From the NCBI GenBank assembly GCA_020829485.1, contig JAIVFU010000111.1:1-20461 (forward strand): a stretch of 20,461 nt of DNA, given 5' to 3'. Source of the stretch: Nostoc sp. CHAB 5834. Its GTDB lineage: Bacteria > Cyanobacteriota > Cyanobacteriia > Cyanobacteriales > Nostocaceae. The notes under the pieces are model-generated. The model worked only from the letters and a program-made list of their open reading frames with translations, was not told where the DNA came from and ran no database searches. Below are positions 14,587 to 20,461 of the stretch, one piece after another; position 1 is the first letter of the stretch, and every line of letters begins with the position of its first letter. The position numbers and the translations under genes were made by a program.

Positions 14587-15441
14587 AACCATAGACCATT
14601 TTTACAGGTTATCATTGACCTAACAACTCTTGAAAAACGGGGTAAATTCAGAGAGTTTGAGGATTTAATAAGAGTTTATAATGGTAAGCGTGGTTTGCAT
14701 ATAGTAGTGGTTTATTTAGTTGTAGGAAAGTGGCGTATACCTTGGAGCTTCCGTGTTTGGAGAGGTAAGGGTACACCTTCACCTGCTCAACTAGGACTCA
14801 AGTTAGTTAAGCGTTTACCCAAATCTTTAACTGAACGCTTTCGAGTAATTATTTTGGCTGATACTGCCTTTGGCAGCGTTGATTTTCTTCATGGTGTACG
14901 CAAACTTAAATATCATGCAGTCACGGGTATACCTATTAACCGTAAATTGATTGATGGCAGAATTTTAAGACATTTACATAAGCAGGGACAACAAGTTCGT
15001 TTAGTTGGTTTAAATTTTCCTGTTACCGTATCTTGGTATTACTTAAAGCGTGATAATGGGAAGTTAGAAAAGCGCTTTGTTCTGTCTACTCGGCCCATTA
15101 AAGCTTCTACTCTCAAGTGGTGGGGTAAGCGTCGTTGGCAGATAGAAGGTTGGTTTAAAACAGCAAAGCATCGTTTCGGCTTACATCGTTTTGGGCAAGG
15201 TACTTTGCTTGGTATATATCGCTGGCTCATCCTTTCTCTGACTGCTTACCTCATAGCTCACTGGACTTATCTCCAAATTCAGTTCCCATCACCGCCTGAT
15301 TGGGGTCAAGCTGCACAAACTGCACTTGAATCTATTTTCCCTCAACTAGTCGTGTCTCTTCTTTTACTTGATATTGAACGATTAATTCCTCTTACACGTA
15401 GTTGTGGTTTTGACATCCATATTTCCAGGTGCAAGATATGA
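14587..15441 (+). pseudogene. 5'-truncated IS4/IS701-type transposase
   Basis: From a TAG at about 14584 the frame is open through VIIDLTTLEKRGKF, GKRGLHIVVVYLVVGKWR, PWSFRVWRGKGTPSPAQL, ILADTAFGSVDFL, GRILRHLHKQGQQVRL, WWGKRRWQIEGWFKTAKH (the region of the conserved catalytic Glu), RFGLHRFGQGTLLG and a hydrophobic C-terminal helix. This is the catalytic part of a cyanobacterial IS4-type enzyme. The first roughly 100 or more residues and any normal start are absent; only TTG 14695 is available downstream of the first catalytic region. The loss coincides with the neighbouring IS110-family element. It is probably inactive. Confidence 0.75.
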
Positions 15442-15606
15442 GTCTCCAGGTTTTGGCTACAAATTTGAGTTACTGTTAGAAAATAAAAGCTCAAAGCTCG
15501 ACTACATAAAAGTTTCAGAATTTTGCTTCGATTATTGTTTTTTGAAAGTGACAAAAGCGTCCGAGGAAAGCGATCGCATTCCCAATGGATGTAAAGAAAC
15601 ATTTCT

Positions 15607-15627
15607 GTTTCTTAGAAGAGGGTTAAG
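15607..15627 (-). repeat. Right arm of 21-bp inverted repeat
   Basis: The exact partner of 13070-13090, ending the IS4-type element. The stop codon of the leftward flavoprotein gene (15623-15625) is made of bases inside this repeat, so the insertion lies at the very end of that gene. Confidence 0.75.
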
Positions 15628-16225
15628 GATTAAGTTTACTTAATTTCTCTTCTAACTCTTGAATACGAGTTTGAAGAGGAGCCATCATCGCTTCAACTTC
15701 GCTAACAGAATAGCGTATAGGAATATGCTGAGAACAATTTTCACTCAAGGCTTCGATATGAAAAAGAATAGCTCGTTCTACTTTTGCTGGATAGCCAGGG
15801 ATGTGAAGTCGCTCAATCAAAGCACAATCCCCTTCAACATATTCTGCCCTTCCCCAAACTTTGATCCGTCTGCGGTGGCGGTAATCCATCAAGAACAGGA
15901 ATGCTTTTGCTTCTCCTTCAAGGTTGCCTACAGTAATGTACTGCACATTTCCAAAAAAGTCAGCAAAACCCAGAGTTTTCTCATCCAGCACTTTCAGAAA
16001 ACCGGGCGCTCCCCCTCGAAACTGGATATAGGGATAGCCATTGGAACTGACTGTTCCTAAATAAAACCCATCCAGATGAGCAATAAATTTCGCAACTTCT
16101 AAGGTAATTGAGTCATTGGCAGGGCCATTGGCAATATAGCGTTCATAGGTTTGCCGCGAACCCCGTTGTAACTGCGCGGCTTCAACTTCAGGAGTAAAAG
16201 CAATTTCTCCAAATTTGCGTGGCAT
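15623..16225 (-). CDS. Pyridoxamine 5'-phosphate oxidase-like FMN-binding protein
   Basis: A 200-aa protein of the PNPOx-like split-barrel superfamily, which binds FMN and performs varied redox reactions; this subgroup is usually annotated only as a family member. Seen: the barrel start FIAHLDGFYLGTVSSNGYPYIQFRGG, APGFLKVLDEKTLGFADFFGN, NLEGEAKAFLFLMDYRHRRRIKVWG and AEYVEGD. A C-terminal helix (LQTRIQELEEKLSKLN) is likely to form a coiled coil. ATG 16225 has AGGAG six bases upstream. Its leader contains the stop codon of a glutathione S-transferase remnant, so it was once the second gene of an operon. Its TAA lies within the terminal repeat of the adjacent insertion sequence, so a few C-terminal residues may have been replaced. 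True PNPOx activity is not implied. Confidence 0.8.
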   Translation of the reverse strand: MPRKFGEIAFTPEVEAAQLQRGSRQTYERYIANGPANDSITLEVAKFIAHLDGFYLGTVSSNGYPYIQFRGGAPGFLKVLDEKTLGFADFFGNVQYITVGNLEGEAKAFLFLMDYRHRRRIKVWGRAEYVEGDCALIERLHIPGYPAKVERAILFHIEALSENCSQHIPIRYSVSEVEAMMAPLQTRIQELEEKLSKLNP

Positions 16226-16234
16226 AGTGCGCTC

Positions 16235-16360
16235 CTAAACTCTAGCAGTTTCTTCCCTGCCAATTATTCTAATAAAACTGGGGAGATGCTTGAGCCGTTC
16301 AATCCAAGCTCGAACATGAAAATAGGGTTTATAGAAATCTTGCCACTGAAAGAAATGCGC
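16235..16360 (-). pseudogene. C-terminal remnant of a glutathione S-transferase-like gene
   Basis: A 41-codon frame following a TGA reads FQWQDFYKPYFHVRAWIERL, then KHLPSFI and a short tail to TAG. The pattern tyrosine-proline-like segment, V-x-AW-x-ERL, LP-x-FI is the usual end of the GST C-terminal helical domain. Nothing upstream continues it, so most of the gene is gone. It ends 10 bp before the flavoprotein start. Confidence 0.45.
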
Positions 16361-16413
16361 TCACACGATTGCGATGAATGTGTGAACGCCTGAGCAAATT
16401 CTGCGAAATGTTT

Positions 16414-18537
16414 TCAGATCACGATAAAATCTGCACTTGTGAGGTCATGTCTCACTCCATCCAGGATAGCTAGTGTTTGGTCTTCAAACCCAATTAGCGT
16501 TCGGTTTCCCCTTGAATAGATAGATAACTCACCTAATTTTAGACCATCAGCCAGACCAAGGAGATCCTTGCCAAGGTGGAAGTCAATAATCGTGTCAGTA
16601 CCTTCACCAGCAGCTACGACGAAGGTATCACGACCTTTATCGCCCCAAATGCGATCACTACCTAGACCACCTCTGAGAATGTCATCGCCATTACCACCCC
16701 AAATGCGATCGCTACCTAGACCACCGCTGAGAATGTCATCGCCATTACCACCCCAAATGCGATCGCTACCTAGACCACCGCTGAGAATATCATCGCCACC
16801 ATCACCCCAAATGCGGTCATCTCCATCACCACCAAAGATTTGATCATTACCTAAGCCAGCAATAACCGAGTCATTACCAGAACGAGCATAAATCTTCTCA
16901 CTAGCATCGGTGCCAACGAGTCTATCTGAATTTTTAGTGCCAAAAAGGATTTTCTGCTCCTTACCACCTTCAATAAAAAACTGCGCTTGCTCCCAAACAC
17001 TCAAACCAACTTTTTGTCCTACAATCTGACCATTCAGATTTCCTTCATCAAAATGAATCCCACCGTAGATGCGAGAGTCACCAGCCTCAATTGCGGCCTC
17101 GGAAAAAGTATCCCACCTCAAGGTAACGGCTTTTTCAGGTGTAATACCAGGTTCAAAGCGAGACAGCCCAGGTTGAAAGGTGACGTTACCACCAAAGTAG
17201 TCTGAATCTGTGAACAGCTCAAGAATTGTCGAACCTGCACCACTAAATCCACTGTGACCGGAAGTATATTCTTGAAAAGGTGGCGAAGGATTGCTGCCAG
17301 GGAGTTGATAGGCCACAAAGTCGGTTGCCAAAATTGTCTGAGTTCCTTGTCCTGGTTTCCAAGCCTCAATGGCATAACCTCCTAGTTCTTTGTTGAATTC
17401 CCCAATCAGACCTAGTTCGCCTAGAGAACGGATTACCCGCACTGGACGAGCATAGTCGTAGAATCTCTTAGCTTCCCAAGTAGCAACTCCTGCATCAAAA
17501 ACGCCATTTCCTAAAGTAAAGAAGAGTTTAGCATCATCATCAAGAGTATGATTATCCCGCGCCGACACGTATTGCCCAAAGGTCATCCAGGAACCGGCGG
17601 GGAAGGAACTACCAATTTGGTCTTCCCAGAATTCCGCAATCAGCTTTTGCTTGTCGGTGAGATTGGCGCTGACATTAACTACTTTTTCTGCTTGGGCAAT
17701 AAATTTAGGATTGATGACTGTTCCGATTAAATATTTAGTGATGGGAAGTACTTGCCCATTTTTGAGAGTAATTGTCTTTGCTTGCAGATTTACTTGTCCA
17801 TCGACTAAAAGAAAGGGTTGGGGTGCAGGGGGTCGAAATTGGTTGTTGCTTTCCAAACTGAAGGAGGTTACACCACTCCAGTTGGCACCTAGAACCTGTT
17901 GAACTCTCCCTTGTCCTGGGAGAGCATCAATCGGTATTGTTTCTGGCGTCCAACGCTCTATGTTGATGACATTGCCTGGAGAGTTAACAGGCTTGTAGCC
18001 AGTGATATCAGAGTAGGGAACGCCAAGTACACCTTTAGGATTGTTTCCAAGTTGGTTAGAACCATCTTCACGGCGAAATTTTAATAACGCTTCGGCAGAA
18101 ACATTGCCAATTCCAGCAGCTTTAGTGGTGTCAGTAGTTGTATCGTTAGGGTTAAAGCCAAGTTTGCCCATCAATTCGTCAAAAATGCTCACTTGGCTCG
18201 GAAATAAATCTTTCAAAGTCCGATAAGCTGCAAAGCTCATCGCTTCCTTTTTATTAGCTTCTGTATTTTCGGCTTGGGGACGTTGTAGTTGGTCTTTGAA
18301 TTGGGTAGCAATTGCGGTTGGGTCATAAGCAGCCCAAGCATCAAACATACTCGTATGCACCATAGAATAGACGCGATCGGCTATGGTGGGGCCGACAATG
18401 GCATTACTTACAGCTTGTTGAGCAACTTTATCCCACAACACAGAAATAGTAGGTGTTGGGTCATTAACTGTAACTCCTTGAAGTATGGGATCGAGAATTA
18501 GTTCAACGGAGGAGTTTTGATTAGGTGTGTTTGGCAT
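16414..18537 (-). CDS. Vanadium-dependent haloperoxidase-like protein with C-terminal RTX repeats
   Basis: A 707-aa protein. Residues 1-520 match the vanadium haloperoxidase / PAP2-like phosphatase fold: the helical start (ISVLWDKVAQQAVSN, ADRVYSMVHTSMFDAWAAYD), the K-x6-RP anion-binding motif in KRFYDYARP (K357, R364, P365), SGH at 426-428 (general-acid His), and SRIYGGIHF at 488-496. H495 there is the expected vanadate-coordinating His. These enzymes oxidise halides with hydrogen peroxide. Residues about 550-640 are glycine/aspartate nonapeptides (GGLGSDRIW, GGNGDDILS), calcium-binding RTX repeats. These, together with the absence of an N-terminal signal, predict export by type I secretion. 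Three 18-residue blocks are nearly identical at DNA level (54-bp period around 16650-16810). The gene stands alone with a weak ribosome binding site at ATG 18537. Confidence 0.88.
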   Translation of the reverse strand: MPNTPNQNSSVELILDPILQGVTVNDPTPTISVLWDKVAQQAVSNAIVGPTIADRVYSMVHTSMFDAWAAYDPTAIATQFKDQLQRPQAENTEANKKEAMSFAAYRTLKDLFPSQVSIFDELMGKLGFNPNDTTTDTTKAAGIGNVSAEALLKFRREDGSNQLGNNPKGVLGVPYSDITGYKPVNSPGNVINIERWTPETIPIDALPGQGRVQQVLGANWSGVTSFSLESNNQFRPPAPQPFLLVDGQVNLQAKTITLKNGQVLPITKYLIGTVINPKFIAQAEKVVNVSANLTDKQKLIAEFWEDQIGSSFPAGSWMTFGQYVSARDNHTLDDDAKLFFTLGNGVFDAGVATWEAKRFYDYARPVRVIRSLGELGLIGEFNKELGGYAIEAWKPGQGTQTILATDFVAYQLPGSNPSPPFQEYTSGHSGFSGAGSTILELFTDSDYFGGNVTFQPGLSRFEPGITPEKAVTLRWDTFSEAAIEAGDSRIYGGIHFDEGNLNGQIVGQKVGLSVWEQAQFFIEGGKEQKILFGTKNSDRLVGTDASEKIYARSGNDSVIAGLGNDQIFGGDGDDRIWGDGGDDILSGGLGSDRIWGGNGDDILSGGLGSDRIWGGNGDDILRGGLGSDRIWGDKGRDTFVVAAGEGTDTIIDFHLGKDLLGLADGLKLGELSIYSRGNRTLIGFEDQTLAILDGVRHDLTSADFIVI
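16648..16809 (-). repeat. 54-bp tandem repeat inside the RTX region
   Basis: Three consecutive 54-bp units encoding GNGDDILSGGLGSDRIWG-type 18-mers. They are nearly identical at nucleotide level, including third positions, which indicates recent unit duplication or conversion. Confidence 0.75.
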
Positions 18538-18619
18538 TACAGTAAAAAGTGATTGGATGGTATTTACTTAAGGGAAATCATGGAGCGATCGCTAGTTGAT
18601 CAGCGCTATAAATCGAACT

Positions 18620-19468
18620 TCAATCCCAAATTGGAATCTTCTTATTTATCGTTGTTGCCACCACATCTATAAGCTCAATTTTTGGCTCTAAGGCTTGTAA
18701 TTCAGGCAGTTTGGAAAATAGTAAAGCCGTAAATTCACCGTCAAAATGCGCTTGCCGTCCTGCCTGGTCTGGGAAAACATCAAAAATGCCATAGGTCGTT
18801 GGCCCGATTTTGATTGCAAACCACTCCGTCGTCGCGGGTTCTTTTTTTACCATCTCAAGGCCGTTTCTCAAAAGACTCTCAAGTTCTGCTTCCTTACCTG
18901 GTTTTGCTTCAAAACGAGCCGATACTCCAACATTTACCCTTTTTTTACTCTCCTTACTAACGTGTTTTCTCCCAAGGGTGGTTGCCACTACGTCTATAAG
19001 CTCAATTTTTGGCTCTAATGCCTGTAATTCAGGCAGTTTGGAAAATAGTAAAGCCGTAAATTCACCGTCAAAATGCGCTTGCCGTCCTGCCTCGTTTGGG
19101 AAAACGTCGAAAATACCATAGGTCGTTGGCCCGATTTTGATTGCATACCACTGGGTTGTCGCAGGTTCTTTTTCTACCATCGCAAGACCGTTTCTCAAAA
19201 GACTCTTAAGTTCTGCTTCTTTACCTGGCTTTGCTTCAAAACGAGCTAATACTCCAACATTTACCCTTTTTTTAGCGGGGTAATTAACATCTTCTTTCTC
19301 AATGGATTTAATAGAGGTAGATATCTGCTCGTCTCCCTTTAGCGGGGTTGCAGCACGAAGGCTACTTGGCAGCATGACTCCTGCTCCAAAGCTTGCAGAG
19401 ATGCCGAGTAACTTGAAGAAATAGCGACGAGTCAGGGTCAGAAAACGCTTATTTTTGGGATGTGACAT
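18620..19468 (-). CDS. Exported protein with two tandem ABM-like (dimeric alpha/beta barrel) domains
   Basis: A 282-aa protein from ATG 19468. A longer GTG frame to 19531 adds 21 residues that would bury the signal peptide. The N-terminus has a twin-arginine-like signal (LTRRYFFKLLG, hydrophobic stretch, then SLRAA), suggesting export of a folded protein. Two copies of a roughly 95-residue domain follow, each starting KKRVNVGV-ARFEAKPGKEAEL. Each contains EPATT-W-AIKIGPTTYGIFDVFP, AGRQAHFDGEFTALLFSKL and ELQALEPKIELIDVVATT. This is the pattern of antibiotic-biosynthesis-monooxygenase-like barrels, which form dimers; fused copies can form an intramolecular dimer. The copies are 109 codons apart and about 90 percent identical in DNA, so the duplication is recent. 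Substrate unknown. Confidence 0.8.
   Translation of the reverse strand: MSHPKNKRFLTLTRRYFFKLLGISASFGAGVMLPSSLRAATPLKGDEQISTSIKSIEKEDVNYPAKKRVNVGVLARFEAKPGKEAELKSLLRNGLAMVEKEPATTQWYAIKIGPTTYGIFDVFPNEAGRQAHFDGEFTALLFSKLPELQALEPKIELIDVVATTLGRKHVSKESKKRVNVGVSARFEAKPGKEAELESLLRNGLEMVKKEPATTEWFAIKIGPTTYGIFDVFPDQAGRQAHFDGEFTALLFSKLPELQALEPKIELIDVVATTINKKIPIWD
18630..19270 (-). repeat. 327-bp intragenic tandem duplication
   Basis: The segments near 18656-18943 and 18983-19270 align with a constant 327-bp offset and differ at roughly one position in ten or eleven. One run of more than 60 bases is identical. They encode the two ABM-like domains. Confidence 0.8.
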
Positions 19469-19555
19469 ATATTTTGTGAAAATGAAGAAAATTTTAGGAG
19501 AGAGACTTTGAATTTTCCCTCTTCCCGCCACGGGTTGGGGGTTAGGTTTTCGGTG

Positions 19556-19581
19556 GACTTTTCCACATAACGTGAAAAGTC
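19556..19581. other. Hairpin between two leftward genes
   Basis: GACTTTTCCAC and GTGAAAAGTC pair over ten positions with one bulged C around an ATAAC loop. It lies 18 bp after the stop of the membrane protein gene on the minus strand. No T-run follows the stem, so it is at best a weak terminator or mRNA-stabilising structure. Confidence 0.4.
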
Positions 19582-19598
19582 AGCGGAGTGTCGGGTAA

Positions 19599-20279
19599 TT
19601 AAAAAGCTTTGTTAACTGCTGGAATTGGGATATTTCCTAATAATTTGATGATGGATACAATGTGCAAATTGATGAAAATAGGGGCAGCAAACAGCGCGGC
19701 ATACATAACGTTATGGTATGGTCCAACTTCCGCCAACAGAAAAAAGGCTAACCCACCCGCTACAACAAGGATATCCACCAGACCAAATAGGTTAGCAAAC
19801 CATAAATCGAATTTCTTTCCAGTGCCGTTTGCTAGCAGTAGACCAGCCCTTAATGCTAGAAAAGCCGATGTTATGTGGAATATACCATCTAGAATACCGA
19901 AGTAAGCCGGCATGATGTTCAAGCTGGCTTCAACGAGAAATCCTGCTCCAAAAAATACTCGTAACCCTTGCATTAACATGAGATATTCTTGGTTGACCGC
20001 TAGCAATTTACCACGCAATGGTGTTAAGAAAAATCCCATGCTGACAATTCCTACCCCCAACAAAATAGCGGCTAGAAATTCAATGCTGTTGATATCTTGG
20101 GGAAAGAGCCTTTTGGATGAAATCAGCAAATGTAACACTATTAGCCAGAGGGCAAATATTCCAGCCATGAAAGCACGTGAATTTCTCGAAGCACCAGCGC
20201 TTTTTAAACTTTGAATAAAAAAGCTGCACAAAATGATGTTGAACAACAGGATGTATAGTGTAGTCGCGGTGTATTCCAT
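19599..20279 (-). CDS. Multi-pass integral membrane protein of unknown function
   Basis: A 226-aa protein from ATG 20279; a GTG frame reaches 20309 but has no better ribosome binding site. About seven hydrophobic segments are visible: TLYILLFNIILCSFFIQ, FMAGIFALWLIVLHLLI, IEFLAAILLGVGIVSMGFFL, LMQGLRVFFGAGFLVEASLN, ITSAFLALRAGLLLA, GLVDILVVAGGLAFFLLAEV and VMYAALFAAPIFINLHIVSI. Short charged loops (SSKRLFPQ, TGKKFDLW) separate them. I see no catalytic or transporter signature. It lies 131 bp upstream of the exported ABM-like gene on the same strand and might be cotranscribed with it, although a hairpin separates them. Confidence 0.7.
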   Translation of the reverse strand: MEYTATTLYILLFNIILCSFFIQSLKSAGASRNSRAFMAGIFALWLIVLHLLISSKRLFPQDINSIEFLAAILLGVGIVSMGFFLTPLRGKLLAVNQEYLMLMQGLRVFFGAGFLVEASLNIMPAYFGILDGIFHITSAFLALRAGLLLANGTGKKFDLWFANLFGLVDILVVAGGLAFFLLAEVGPYHNVMYAALFAAPIFINLHIVSIIKLLGNIPIPAVNKAF

Positions 20280-20383
20280 TATTCTCAGTAATAAAAAGTA
20301 GAAAAGCACAGAACAGATTAGATGTAGAGACCTGCTTAACGGGTGACAACCTAGCTACAAAGCTTGTTGTATAAGAGAAAGAG

Positions 20384-20427
20384 CATAAAAGCCCCTCTGA
20401 AAATATAGGCGTTTATGAGGTTTTTGG
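20384..20427 (+). terminator. Possible weak terminator-like hairpin
   Basis: CATAAAAGCC pairs with GGCGTTTATG with one mismatch around a 14-base loop, followed by AGGTTTTT on the plus strand. No rightward gene ends nearby in the window, so its role is unclear. Confidence 0.3.
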
Positions 20428-20461
20428 GCAATCAGATTCAGCACCCAATCGGCCCATAATT

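Noticed and set aside
16648..16809. Regular repeats that might suggest a CRISPR array
   Set aside because: Units are contiguous, without unique spacers, and encode in-frame RTX peptides.
16568..16843. Rightward frame of 91 codons rich in Pro/Arg/Ser repeats
   Set aside because: It is the antisense reading of the RTX repeats of the haloperoxidase-like gene; the repetitiveness comes from that gene.

Overview
This window looks like a plasmid or plasmid-derived segment of a filamentous cyanobacterium (Nostoc/Calothrix-like). About a dozen copies of the HIP1 octamer GCGATCGC are scattered through it, the base composition is AT-rich, and several proteins (MobF relaxase, ISKra4, IS110 and IS4/IS701-type transposases, a haloperoxidase with RTX repeats) are of kinds common in that group. 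Plasmid character comes from a conjugative relaxase, an actin-type partition operon with centromere-like iterons, and an ArdA antirestriction gene, all in the first 6.4 kb. No rRNA, tRNA or CRISPR array was seen.

Left part (1-6.9 kb), plasmid functions: a MobF relaxase cut off just after its helicase Walker A motif, with a small overlapping upstream gene; a 420-bp AT-rich spacer with 16-bp iterons at 22-bp spacing; then a rightward operon of a ParM-like actin homologue, an overlapping ParR-like small gene, and a 275-aa protein. The 275-aa protein carries a textbook A AAA AAG slippery heptamer near its end. A -1 shift there joins it exactly to an otherwise start-less frame encoding a coiled-coil/membrane segment, predicting a 407-aa membrane-anchored isoform. 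This possible membrane-tethered actin-type segregation system using programmed frameshifting is the most interesting signal in the window. A small acidic protein and a strong terminator end the operon. Converging on it is ardA, followed by a ribbon-helix-helix (RHH) regulator with two palindromic operators.

Middle part (6.9-15.6 kb), decay and mobile DNA: a transposase N-terminal fragment, an anchored protein of unknown function, and an RHH-like gene surrounded by copies of a TGTAATACAC palindrome. Then comes a complete ISKra4-like element with perfect 52-bp terminal repeats and a transposase frameshifted exactly at the third catalytic position. It is followed by a decayed 12-bp tandem repeat, a perfect 23-bp hairpin, and an IS110-family transposase next to a 5'-truncated IS4/IS701-type transposase, these last two enclosed by an exact 21-bp inverted repeat.

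Right part (15.6-20.5 kb), metabolic cargo, all leftward: a pyridoxamine-phosphate-oxidase-like flavoprotein preceded by a glutathione S-transferase remnant, a vanadium haloperoxidase-like enzyme with a C-terminal RTX tail, a twin-arginine-type exported protein made of two nearly identical ABM-like domains, and a multi-pass membrane protein. This block resembles chromosomal or accessory oxidative/halogen metabolism, separated from the plasmid backbone by the insertion sequences.
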